This document shows, in pieces, positions 45,307 to 57,243 of a stretch of DNA of 64,000 nt. How positions within the stretch are numbered: the first letter of the stretch is position 1; every line of letters starts with the position of its first letter. This DNA comes from Zhengitettix transpicula (lineage: Eukaryota > Arthropoda > Insecta > Orthoptera > Tetrigidae), in assembly GCA_037074705.1 (NCBI GenBank), contig CM073591.1:161476032-161540031 (forward strand), in the 5' to 3' direction. Position numbers and translations under genes: made by a program. The notes under the pieces are model-generated. The model worked only from the letters and a program-made list of their open reading frames with translations. It was not told where the DNA came from and did no database searches.

Positions 45307-46777
45307 GTGGCTTTATTTGCTTTAATTAATTTTGTATATCACCATATACATATCAAACACGTGTGTTTTACGACAAATCATTAGGATACTGCACCAAGGA
45401 AGAATTCGTTTTCTTCTATATAATAAGAATTGAAAATTTCTTTAGTGTTACTTAATTTTTAAAGAAATTTTTTAGTTTCTTAATCTTATTTTACTACATT
45501 TTAAAGAAACGAATTATTTTCTCAATTATTCTCCAAATAGGCCTCCTTTACTCTCGTTTAGCGCTTCAGTCTTGAAAATGGCCAACTCCTTTGTAACCTA
45601 TTCGTTCCAGGCAATATTTTCTATTATTATGTCCTTTTAGACCCATATTATATATATCCTCCTATTTTCGGAAACATTTAAATTAATTTATTTATACTTT
45701 ATCATTAGCATGTGATTATACAAAAGAAGCTACACAGTGGAAATGAGATTAAACAGCTTAAGTTAATTTTAGTAATTAACGGAATTAGATATGATATTTC
45801 TTCAGAGAAATAATATGGAATAAAACATTATTTTTAGTGTTTAAAAATATTCAATTCAAAATTGGAAGGATTTTCTGCTTGACTATGCCTCTAGAGATTA
45901 TTGGTATATTTACCAAAATTACTTGATTACATTTTTTCAATTGTTTTCCTCTATTACAAACTTTTATTGCTCATATTTCTTGACTGTGTTCTTCACAGGG
46001 AACAATCCAAATGTTCAGCTAATAAATGGGTTCCTAAACTCATATTACGTTCTACTTTCATGTGCTGTTCGTGAAGTTCACTACCACATTCTTAATTTTC
46101 ATCTGCCTCATAATTTCCCAAGAGATTCTTTATAGCCTTTTAAAGGTTCTGCATAAAGCTGCTTCAGCTTCATTTACGTTCCTTCGTTTTCTAAACTCGG
46201 CATCAATAAATAAGTTCCCGTTTATTTTGCTTCAGTAAATTAAGAGATCTACTACGAGTCATTGTTAAACTCGTAACGAATGGTTTATAAAACTGTAAAG
46301 CTAATAATAAAACTGTTGACCAGAACAGATGGAGATCCCAAAACATGGCTGGGAGTAATTTTTTTATTACTAGTAAAAATTAAATTAAATTGTCTACCGG
46401 TAGATAAACTATGACTTGTAGAAATGGTCCGTAAAGAATCAGATGAAAATAATTTCTACAAAATGGAAGTAAGAAAATGTAATTTCCTTCAATGTTCAAA
46501 ATCAAGTACACCGATAATTGTAAATAACCGGGTGTAACTTTGAGGAATGATTTTAATTGGTGTGAGCACATTACAGTGGTATTGCAATTAGTTTGTACGT
46601 GGAGGGAGGCGCAGATGCCACATACACATGGTAGCAAATGGACTTCATATACAGCACACAGAAAAAAATCAGAATGCACTACGATTGTTTGAGAACACTG
46701 CTTGTTCCGTCCCTTACTTTAAGCGTTCTGATTGGTGAACTTTAGGTCAATCTCTTCTAATTTTAACGGGAATATGT
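45307..46777. other. AT-rich DNA right of the retrotransposon
   Basis: A pyrimidine-rich acceptor-like site ending TTCTTCACAG at 45999 is followed by about 45 open codons in one phase, but not the phase left by the exon at 36524-36603. No exon is claimed. Confidence 0.5.
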
Positions 46778-47045
46778 TTTTTTAGGATAACAGGCTACAT
46801 GAGGGTAATCCACATGGTGGCAAATCCCCTTTAATAGCATAGGAAGGGATTTGAAAGGGGGGATGTGGAAGGGTAGAGGAAGATATTCAAGGGTTAACTA
46901 GGGCCCCCGGGCTATACTTTAAGGATCCTACCCGGAATTCGCCTAAAGAAATGCAGGGAAAACACTAGAAAAACCTGCATCAGGTAGGTCGGGCATTGGG
47001 TACTTGTCCTACGCCCTTCCGATAGCGGGAGAGGAGTTAGCTGTG
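46778..47045 (-). mobile_element. Repeat A copy (3' part), minus strand
   Basis: The minus strand reads from CACAGCTAACTCCTCTCCCG to GCCTGTTATCCTAAAAAAAC, so the common 3' end is present and the 5' half is missing, as expected for 5' truncation during reverse transcription. Confidence 0.78.
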
Positions 47046-47713
47046 CTATCGTGACAGACAAAATAGAGGATTCTCTTTCATCAACCGGAATTTCTTAAGA
47101 CCATCAAATTACGTTAGTAAATGTAACAGGTCCCTTAAAATTAAAGCAAGAGAACAAATCAGGGATGGGTAACTGGTTTCCACACGAACGAATAGGATTG
47201 GAACGATTTGACTGTGCAAGTGTTAACAACCTCATGTAAGAATCGAAAAAGTGTTAAAGACAGATTTACGTTAAGAAAGTAGAATAGGCATAAAGTAGTA
47301 GGCATAAAAAGCATTATATTTTTCGCAGTGGTTAAGTGTATTGCAGTGAAAGAAGTATTTAAGATTCGTTGTAAAGTGAATTTAATATGATGTTTATGTG
47401 GAGTGAAGTAAAGACACGTAAATACTATTATAAATATATTTAAAATAAATTTCTGAATAATTGAATGTTTCAATTTTATTTGAAGAAGAAATTATAGGTA
47501 TTTTAATACTTTGTTTCGAATTTTCTATTTATATTTACCGAATTGCAGAAAATAAATTTCATCATTCAGTTAGATATTGAAATAAAATATTATGTAATCT
47601 TAAATATGTTTTTTTAAAAATAAGATATAATTAACGACCAGACATGAACAGACTTTTTTATGATGTTTCTTTTATTAATCAAATTTATTTTTATTTAACA
47701 GCAAAATGAAATA

Positions 47714-47956
47714 AGGTATGGAGAGGCTATGTATAGATAATCCACGTAGTGGCAACTCCCCTCCTATAGTATAGGAAAGGGACTCAAAAGAGGGGGATGC
47801 GGAAAGGTAGAACAAGGCAGCCGAGGGTTAAGTAGGGTCTCCGGATGTAGTCTAGGATCCTACCCGGAAATTCGCCTAAAATTGATGCATGGAAAACACT
47901 ACAAATTCCTGGATCAGTTACATCGTACACTTGGTACTTGTTCCACGCCCATTCGA
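47714..47956 (-). mobile_element. Repeat A copy (3' part), minus strand, diverged
   Basis: The minus strand shows GGGCGTGGAACAAGTACC, a diverged GCAGG/TTTCC segment and GGGGAGTTGCCACTACGTGG. More decayed than the copy at 46.8 kb. Confidence 0.68.
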
Positions 47957-48374
47957 TTATATATATGTACGCTGTTCAGATTGTAAGCTGACTGAAGGAA
48001 AGGATTGTCTTGATGTATTAACGTTTCCTCAGTATTGCTAAAAATTTTACTTGTTAGGATAGTACAATGAAAGAACATAAAACTTATTAATATGTGTACT
48101 TTTTCTAATTATACACAATACGTTTTTATTTATCTTAATAAATCAGATGACTAAAAATTGTGAAAATCCAAAATGGTAGACAGAACAAGAATATATTAAT
48201 AAACTTACATTCAAGTCATTTGAAAATAAAATAAAAATAAAAATTACAAGGTGTCTAAGGAATAACAATAATTTTTGAAATCAGGAATTTATAAGAAATA
48301 CTTTCTTTAATTATTTTATTTACTGTCGCAACAACTGATACGATCATTAGCGACTTTAAACTACGTATTTCTTT

Positions 48375-48490
48375 GTTGCGGAGGTAACGAGTGGCAGTTT
48401 CCCAGTACGGATGGAACCACCTGCCTTAACCGGGATTCCAACCCGGGACCTCTGTGAAACGAGAAAGCCATGATGACCCCCTACAAAACA
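48375..48490 (-). mobile_element. tRNA-like SINE head, degraded
   Basis: The minus strand contains GGGTTGGAATCCCGG, a decayed B box, and an upstream GGGGTCATCATGG segment in the A-box position. The downstream body GGCAGGTGGTTCCATCC is present; the tail is unclear. Confidence 0.5.
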
Positions 48491-48937
48491 GGAGGTTGGC
48501 TAAAATATTTTGTTCCAAAATGTTATCCAAAGGAGATACAGAATTATTATTAATTAATTTTTAATTAGTGGTAATCAATTATAACTAATATGTAATATTA
48601 AATAAATTTGTCGGAAAGAATTATTTGTAACAGTGGACGCTTACAGACACACAAGAATACTTGTTTACTTCATTTTTATACTTGAATGTGAACTTGAATT
48701 ACTTCGATGACGGAACGACTATGTTAAGTAGAATAAATCATTACGACACGCGTAATACTCTGATTCCAAGTCAGGATAGTATGACTGATAAAGAAAAACA
48801 TTAGTGCGGATAATTTTATTGTTTCCCAGGTCCGAATTAGATAGGAAAAGTAATGAACTCTAACTACAACTTAAAATGTGAATAATTTTATTTACAGATA
48901 ATATTAAAACGACCTTTAAAACAGACATAATTAAATT

Positions 48938-49172
48938 AAAGTCTCAACAAGTTATGATATTTTGTTTTAAGTTCTTTGTCTCTTAGTTTTATCTGTGATT
49001 TTAGTTTGTTGTTCAACTGCAGTCTTAAATCGTTGGCCGATCGAAAAAGACGTTAATCCGCGTCGTAACGTCAGGCAGCTTTAAATTTTACTTATGTAAA
49101 CGATTCTTTTTTAATTTTGTCTGTTATGAATGACGTTGCAATATTATTATTTTCAGCAGACGTTAATTTTAT
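48938..49172 (+). repeat. Repeat D copy 2, uninterrupted
   Basis: Matches the 11.9-kb copy and lacks the repeat C insertion, so it shows the empty-site structure. Contains GTTAATCCGCGTCGTAACGT. Confidence 0.7.
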
Positions 49173-50594
49173 GTTTATTAATTTACAGATATTTAAAAAT
49201 GGTATAAAGTTTCTGACAAGTTCACAACGAAATTTATTAACCTCCACACAATATATTTAGTTTTAACTCAACAAATAATAATTAATCGATTCTAGGATGA
49301 ACTCAAAATAGAAACAACTATCTCAAAACCTCTCCGCAGCACTTTAAGACTTTTCCCCTGTCACTTGTTTACACACATATTTATTCACCCTTATTCCGTA
49401 GCATTAACGAATATGACGAGAAGAGGGTGAGTTGAAGACGGAGAGCGAAGTGGTGATTGATCATTATCCGTCATCTATAGTATAGAGATTGCTCTTTTCT
49501 AAATTGACAGAGTATATGGAATTATAAATGGGCATGTCTCCCGGAACTATTGTCCTTCACAATATTCATATTTAATTAATACAATGCCTTAAAAATGCTA
49601 TATATCTTACTTGCATATCTTGATAATACTGAAATATGTTTTAATTTAGCATCGCCCATCACCCACATTATTAAGCAGACAGACTTTGCTAAGTAACTGC
49701 GACATATCGGAACGACCTTTTTTTGTCCTGTGGTTATCACGGGTTGATTCAGTGAATTGACTGTAAATGGTCCCGCTCCATAAAACTGCATGTTGCATTT
49801 CAGCATGGACCAGTGAGTTCTACACAAATCAACTCTTCTCTCCCTCTCTCGCGGCAAATCGAATTTGTGTAAATGCATACAAAAAAGAGGGAATGTGTGG
49901 ACGAGGGGGAAGCAGAAACGGAGAGTGTTAATGTTGAGTAACGCTGTACAGAGTGTCGGAAGTGTTGCAGGCGAGATTCGCCATGTGTTGTGCTGCCGGC
50001 TGGTGATATTTTTCAATTGGGCCGACCAGAATTGGAACTCGCTGTGTCAGCGTCGATTTCACGGTCCGTGGCTCTGGCCCGGTCAGCACTTGCTGGGCCC
50101 TCGAGACCCATAAATAACACAACTGCAGGCGGCCAGAGCCGAGTCATCGTGTCAACATTCCCAAATCACCACTCTCAAATGGCTTTCCTTATTTAATATG
50201 CATTCTTACTTATAAAGCAGAAGCTGTTGTCGTTAGTCCATGTCGTTTCCTGTGAATTAAAATCCTGCAGCATCACGTTAAGGCTCATCGCACAATATGC
50301 GATATATAGTCTACTTGAAGTGAATAGATTTGGATAAGGTACATTACGGAAGAAAACATTGTCTTCTTATCTGCGAGGATTGTACAAACAGATGACAATA
50401 CCCTTCAATCGGCAAGAAATAAATTATTAGATATTTTAACGGCAATTTAATCAAACATGAGTACAAATACGGGTAAAGTGGAATATTGCTTAACTTTTTT
50501 AAAATTATAAAGAATAAAACGTAAGTGTTAAAAGTGTACTAATTAGGTAAATAAATAGCTAACTAACACGCAAATATAAGTGCTAAATAAATAC
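49173..50594. other. No gene supported; GC-rich patch at 49.8-50.2 kb
   Basis: The patch contains CATAAATA at 50109 and GGCGGCCAGAGCC. Overlapping ORFs of up to 146 codons on the minus strand start at TTG. It may be a promoter region, but no gene follows that I can see. Confidence 0.45.
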
Positions 50595-50700
50595 TGCGCA
50601 AAGTTTCTGCAATCCTTGTTACTTTCGTCAGGTGATTCAAAAAACGCAAGAGCCGTAATAACGACTCGCCGCAAAAACAAAGCGACAAACTCAAGAGATT
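50595..50700 (-). mobile_element. Repeat C fragment with 30-nt hammerhead-like core
   Basis: The core lies at 50603-50632 (GTTTCTGC...TTTCGTCAGG) and is followed by an AAAACGCAAGAGCC block as in the 3.3-kb copy. Confidence 0.5.
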
Positions 50701-52247
50701 TTTTTGTGTTATATTTGACCATTTATTTACTCAACTAGTTTTCCTTCAGAGATAAATGAAGAAATCAGACGCAAATGCTGAATAAAGCCTACTTTTGATA
50801 GGTGAAAAAAGTGTTAACGTAATCTGGCGTAGTAGTTCTGGTTAAATAATTTGCCGCTGCCTACCTAATTCTCTATTCCTTTCTTGATAATAGAATTTTC
50901 TGTTAAAAAATGTACGCATTGATGATACATCATTGTAAACAAATTTCAAAACCTTAATGTATTAAATTTTGTTCGTTTAACAGATGCCTCACAAACACAT
51001 ATTCTATAACGTATTTTATTGGCTTAGAATGAATTTACTTAGAGATGAATTTCTCTCGTAGGCTGCCGAGTGGCGTCCCAAAATTGTGAAAACATCAATA
51101 GGGAAAAAGTAGTTTTAAATTTACCACTATATTTGAAAAACGACATATCCATTCAAATGAAATATTTTTTTAAACTCAGATATTATATTTGTTCCGGAGA
51201 TTTGCTTTAAAATCTATAGTCCCCACGTAGTAAGGAGAAAGGTAACAAATGTGTTTCGTGTATCTTTTATTTATGCCTGATCTATTTGATATGTTATTAA
51301 ATTATTTGTCTTCGGGAAAATTATTACGATTGAATTTATTATATGTTTATTCTAATGGTTTTAATGTCGGTTCTATATAAATATTTAGAGAATTTACCAA
51401 AGTCATTTTAATTTGCCCAAAATATTTGTTTCTATATATTATTAATTAAATATTGACTTCATTTGTTTCTTCCAGAAAGATACTAATTCTTACGGGTATC
51501 CTGTAAGCCATTATGGTATGTAACTGGTAGACGTGTCAATTAAACCTGTATAATGAAGTTTTATTTTTGTGCAATTACAATTTGTAAATAAGTAAACATG
51601 AAATTGGACAAAAATGGATGCCCATCTGGACTTTAGATATAATATATATAACCTAATATACTATATTATAGAATTATATATGTTATAGGATATAATATAT
51701 TATATGATTACCGTAAGACAGGTACTCTATTGGGAAACTATGAACTCTAAAAACTATACTTTATTTTTTTTAAATATACCAAAAATTATGGAATTCTATT
51801 ATGACCTATCTAGAACTACGGCTGATAATAGTGTAGTATTATCAAGGTCATCTGTCGTAGAAAATAAGAAAAAATATACTGCGTATGATTGAGGAGTATA
51901 AGTCTCAGAGATATGTCTAAGTATTTTACATGCGTCTGATTACTAACCGGGAGGGAATAATTAGAAGATTTTGTCTATAAACAGCGCTAAGACGAGGAGA
52001 TTTAAATGAGAAATTCAAATGCAGCCCGCACAACTCATGTCACGTACCTCACTGCTACTGCACGATACAGACTACCCGATTTTTTATGTTAATATATTTA
52101 TATTTCTTTGAATTCATATCTATCAACAATGTGACTCTGAATGTAACGTTTTTAGTCTACCAATGTCGTATTGTTCTGGAGAGATTTACGACAGTGTACT
52201 GGTTTTTGTTATATTGTCAATATTTCGAAGAAATTGGGTGGATAATG

Positions 52248-52287
<40 letters not shown>
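52248..52287. repeat. (TA)n(TG)n compound microsatellite
   Basis: About 14 bp of TA followed by 26 bp of TG. It is the only TG run of this length in the window. Confidence 0.93.
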
Positions 52288-52374
52288 AATGTGTTCGGTC
52301 GTGTAAATACGAACGGTAAATAAGTCCAACACATGAGTAGAGTTAATATTATTACTATTATTGTAACTTGTCAG

Positions 52375-52490
52375 TAATCGCCGCTACCAGACGCTGGGCA
52401 AGGAAGGACCCTGAACGCGTCGAGGAACAACTGGCTTCTGAGACCGACCGAAAAGAGTTTGACCTGGAAGCTACCGTGCACAGACAATGA
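52375..52490 (+). CDS. Weak candidate terminal exon
   Basis: The acceptor TATTGTAACTTGTCAG is followed by 2 nt and 37 open codons to TGA. The peptide is charged and natural-looking (RRWARKDPERVEEQLASETD). No upstream exon was found, and no polyadenylation signal follows within about 200 bp. Confidence 0.22.
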
Positions 52491-53988
52491 AGTACGTCTC
52501 TAGTGTTGTATGGAATGTTCGAGACGGGTGTGACGTATGAGAGGCGGGTTTGCATCAGCCCAGGTGTGCTGGTTGTCATTATTGTACAGCCCCTCATGTG
52601 AATATGTGACCACGTCAGAAAACTTGCGAATTCGGGCTTGTTCGCCTGTTGCTGGAGAAACCATTGGCAGGATTGTGTCCGACGAGGATGATAAGTAGGA
52701 CTGTATAAGCTTTAACATAAAATGCGCGATTTTCGAATTCTATTTCTCAGTTTTCTTTTCTCCAATTTCGCAGTAACGAAACGCCTCTGACAAAAATGCC
52801 CAGAGGGAAAATGTTTGAGCACTTCAGATAAAACCTGTATAGAACTTTGTAACGACTTGGTACGGACGCAGTTATTTTAATTTATTTAGAATAATTTAAT
52901 TTAATTGGACACCAGTGAATGATCTAAAGTTTCTGTTCGATATCTAATTTATGCAAAATAGAAAGAAAAAGAAAAAGCAGTAAAGGAAATTAAATTATGT
53001 TGTATATCGATTAAAATTTCTATTATATTTATCAAATACGAACATGAAACGGAGCGAATATAATTCCCTCACTTCCGTGTTTGTCGCGTAGCAGAGACGG
53101 GCGACAACAGAGTTTACATACTTTGTTTATGTGTGTGAGTACGTGCGACTCTTAATTCTTCCATACTGTGGTTTCCTCCCATTCCAGGAAATTTGACTTG
53201 GTCCTCCGTCCTACCGTCTTGAGTGTCCGGAGACCCACGCGGGGTCTACGATGTTTGTAACCACGTATGACTTGTTCCCAGACTGTTCCTAGTCCACCCG
53301 TCGACGCTGATACTGGCCATGATTCCTGCCGTTTGTTCTATCATCTTCGACTGCCACGAAACTGTCGTCCCCTAAGGCGAACCTGCATTGTCTTTCATTG
53401 ATCAGGCGAAATTGTACTTTTGTACAAAGTACTTTCGTAAACGAATTCTGCTGCTTTGAAAATTCCAAATATATGAAATAATTGAATAAATATTTACGCG
53501 TTATTGTTAAAACAAATTTAATAAAACAAAATACGCTTCACAACTTGTTTTAGGAACTTTCTTCGTTATTTTAAGCATAGAAATTATATACTAATAAATT
53601 ATTGTCTTTTACAAACGCGTTCATACATTTTTCTCAGAATATACAATGTAGAATAATTAGGAAATAAAAACATTATATGTAATTAAATTTATCCAATTTA
53701 ATTAAATCAAATTGCAAATACATTCTGAGGGTATTGAATGGGAATAATTAATAACAAATGTTATTAAACGCATATTAAATTACATATTAAACGCCAAATA
53801 AGTTACAGATTTAATGATGAATTTATTAAAACTTTGTAGACTTGTGTTGTGCGTCGAAATATTTTTCATTACACATGCTTTATGACTTGCAGCGGACGAA
53901 CACTCGAAAAGTGGCACAATTGTTCCTCGTTTTTTCTTTATTCACATTTTTCCACGGATAATTTATTATGGATCTGTTAACACGAAGT

Positions 53989-54352
53989 TCCGCATTCAAA
54001 TCCTTTCCCATGCTATTAAAGGGGAGATGTTCCTACGTGAATTACCCTCAGGCTCCTATGACTTTAAAACAAAAGTCAGCCAGTTGCCTTCTAAACTGGT
54101 CGGGGCATGGAGAATGGAATGCTCCCGCCCCAACAGTAAATCCCGTCGTCAGAAGGACGTGGGACAAGCACAATGAGCCCGACCGACCTGACACAGGTTT
54201 TAGGGATTTCATTGAATGCCGGGTAGGATATTTAAACTACAGCCCGTGGACCCTAGTTAACCCTTCGCTACCTTTCTCTACCCGTCTGCATCCTTTTGCT
54301 ATGCTAAGGAGAGTTTACACCATGTGGATTACCCTCACTCTGTCACTCTAAA
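53989..54352 (+). mobile_element. Repeat A, head-to-tail remnants
   Basis: A 3'-end block (GCATTCAAATCCTTTCCCAT to ATTACCCTCA) is followed within about 20 bp by a second unit beginning AGCCAGTTGCCTTCTAAACT and ending ATTACCCTCACTCTGTCACT plus CTAAAAAA. The 127-codon ORF here only reflects the repeat. Confidence 0.72.
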
Positions 54353-55964
54353 AAATATTAACATTTCATTGTCTTTATCTGTATTTCTTACTTGCAGAAG
54401 GATTGTCTACAATTGTTCAGTATAATTACTGACCAAGCTGTAAACAATAATACTGCATTACTAAGGATTTATTATATTAGAAAGAAATGAACAAATTCTT
54501 CAGATATAACGTTTTGCTTCAAAAGCTCCAATTTCTCATCCATTAATGTCAATCACTTTATATTCCACCTCAAAGCATTGTGCTTCTTCCGCTAAATTTC
54601 GCCCACGATTATTAAACTTAAATCTTTTAAACTTTGATACAGAATCACTGGAATGTGACTGCATTTAGTGGACTTTTAATCTGGAATATCATTCGAGCAC
54701 AGATTTTACTTGTCGAGAGGATTTGTTCTTATCTGTCGGTATTGGTTTCCTGCTTCGCTCGTCATTAAAAGTTCCCTTCAAACACCAAGGGCATTCAAAG
54801 TTATGTAATTCCTTCTGTGAAATTGTCAGAGCTAATTTTCCTTCCCGTCTTTTTGTATTTTGAGTCAAGTTGCAGTCTGTGGCTCGACTGAAACTTTTTG
54901 CACAGAAAGTTTAAGCTGAAATCGGAGTGACGGAGCGTTTGACTGAAAGAATTTCGGAGTTAGCAGATTTACTTCTCTTGCTGTCACACGGAAGTGGAGA
55001 TAAACTGTCTCTCGGGAAACGTTTCCACAAATAGTTTTATTTAATTATCGAATACTGCAAAACTTCAACAAGAAGCGAAAACAACTTTTTATACAATTTT
55101 TAGTTCAAAGTGCACTGAAAATCATTTCATGTCATAAGTTTTGCGTCTTAATTATTTTTTTCTTTATTCTAAAGAATTTTATTTGCTATTCTGATGCAAT
55201 ACGACGAAACCATTCGTTAGTTTCACAGATTACACCTTTATCATAGTATTATATAAGTGTAAAATTTTTATTACGGAATATAAGGCTTTAATATAGATGT
55301 ATATTTCTATAGTGATAAGTGCATAATGATTATCCTTCAATTTTTGTTTCGTTTTATCTTTTTACTTAACAAGTCAGCAAAGTCCGGATTCATATTTTAT
55401 TCCAATAATGTTATTTAAAAAACTCTCGCCTGTTTTCATTCGAGCAAATTCTTTGAATAGTATAGAATTCCATATCTCAAACGCTACACTCAATTCATTT
55501 AGATATATAGGGAAAAATGAATACATAAATCTGAACTAACTGGTTCCTGCTAAAATGCATTGTGGAAAGTTTTTAAATTTAAATTTGTATGAGTGATAAT
55601 TATAATGCAACAAATAAATATTTAAATTTAATTTTAAATCAAGAATAATTATTGAATTAAAATTTTAATAAAAAGTTCTCCTCGTAAATAAAGCCCAACT
55701 ATCGAAAATAATCGCAAAATGTTATAAATAAATAAATCTCTATTACTGTTCAAAAGCATTTAACGCTTTTTCTCAAGTCGTGTGTTGAGCACAACTTCAT
55801 AGTCTTCATTTAAAAAGTAAGAAACATCTTTGTTCCAAAATGTACTCGTCAATCATATTTGTCGTAAAATATTTTTAAATAAACCAGATGTTTCGTCTTA
55901 TTAAATAATATTATTTTTATTATATGTTAATCGATAATTAGAATTTTGAATATTATATGAGTCG

Positions 55965-56142
55965 ATGTGCTGGCTTAGCAGCAGAGGTATCCTACACTGG
56001 TGTAGGCGTGAAACTCCTCAGCTAGACGATCTCTGATGATGATGGAAACACACACAACATCCATGTTCTCGCCGGAATTCCAACACTGGGCATCTGTGAT
56101 GTGAGGCAATGACGTTGACCACTACACCACAGCAGACCGGCA
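55965..56142 (-). mobile_element. tRNA-derived SINE, minus strand
   Basis: The minus strand reads GTCTGCTGTGGTGTAGTGGT, CTCACATCACAGATGCCCAG, then a decayed B box (GTTGGAATTCC) and GGCGAGAACATGGATGTTGT. It matches the 12.8-kb SINE over the tRNA-like head and the start of the body. Confidence 0.68.
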
Positions 56143-56283
56143 AAGATTGATAAAAACTAATTATAATTCGCTAAAATGATTTAAATTATTATTGAATGAC
56201 CTTTGACGACTTCTTCTCTTAGTTGTTGTAAGTACTATAATACATATAATACAAAACAACAAACCTCGGCCTGTTGATGAATG

Positions 56284-56837
56284 AAGCCTGCGAGAGGATT
56301 CTCTCGCAGGTAACCTGCGAGGGATTTTCTCTCGTAGGCAGAACCTTTTAGGAGAGATACGAAGGGGCTACCTTTGGGTATGCCTTTTCCTCTCCGTTTT
56401 TGAACTAAGGTTCCCACAAGCCGAGGCACCTCGGCCTGTTTTAAGAGGTGTATGTTCCGGGGTCGCAGACCTTGGGCATACGGTAAGAGTTGTTCGCTAT
56501 TCCCATAGGAATAGTCGGCCAGCTGCCTCCTAAATTGGTCGAGGCACGGAGAAGGGAATGCTGCGTCCCCACAGCAAACTCTTCTCCCGCTATCGAAAGG
56601 GCGTGGGACAAGTACCCAATACCCGAACTACCCGATGCAGGTTTTTCTAAGGTTTTCCCTGCATTTCTTTAGGCGAATGCCAGGTAGGATCCTTAAAATA
56701 TAGCCCGGGGGCCCTAGTAACCCTTGGCTACCTTCCTCTGCCCTTCCGCATCCCCCCTTTCAAATCCCGTCCTATGCTATTAAAGGGGAGTTGCCCAATG
56801 TGGATCACCCTCATGTAGCCTGTTGCCCTAAAAAAAA
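56284..56837 (+). mobile_element. Repeat A, longest copy, first of a head-to-tail pair
   Basis: It starts with a perfect hairpin (CCTGCGAGAG and CTCTCGCAGG around GATT, 56287-56310), then a second related half-hairpin and GCAGAACC. All family landmarks follow in order to TGTTGCCCTAAAAAAAA. It is the best reference for the family. Confidence 0.86.
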
Positions 56838-57243
56838 CCTCGGCCTGTTTTGAGAGGTGTATGTTCCGGGGTCGCAGTCCTTGGGCATACGGTTAGAGTT
56901 GTCCGCTATTCCTATTTGAATAGTCGGCCAGCTGCGTTCTAAACCGGGCAAGGAACGGCGAGGGGAAATCTGCGACCCCACAGCTAACCCCTCTTCCGCC
57001 ATCGGAAGGGCGTGGGACAAGTATCAACTGTCCGACCTACCTGATGCAGGTTTTTCTAGGGTTTTCCCGGCATCACTTTAAGGTGAATTGCCGGGTAGGA
57101 TCCTTAAACCATAGCCCGGGGGCCCTAGTTAACCCTTGGCTACTTTCCTCTACCCTTCCGCATCCCCCTTTCAAATCCCTTCCTATGTTATTAAAGGGGA
57201 GTTGCCACCATGTGGATCACCCTCATGTAGCCTGTTACCCTAA
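56838..57243 (+). mobile_element. Repeat A, second of a head-to-tail pair
   Basis: Begins CCTCGGCCTGTTTTGAGAGG directly after the A tail of the previous copy, so the two lie tail-to-head with no spacer, and ends CTGTTACCCTAA. Confidence 0.84.

Larger units (their letters stand above)
50701..53988. other. Mostly AT-rich DNA
   Basis: Apart from the weak exon at 52375 and the microsatellite at 52248, no feature is supported. 53050-53420 is GC-richer without a coherent frame. Confidence 0.5.

Noticed and set aside
49576..50016. 146-codon minus-strand ORF
   Set aside because: Starts at TTG in a GC-rich patch; the translation has no domain and overlaps conflicting ORFs.
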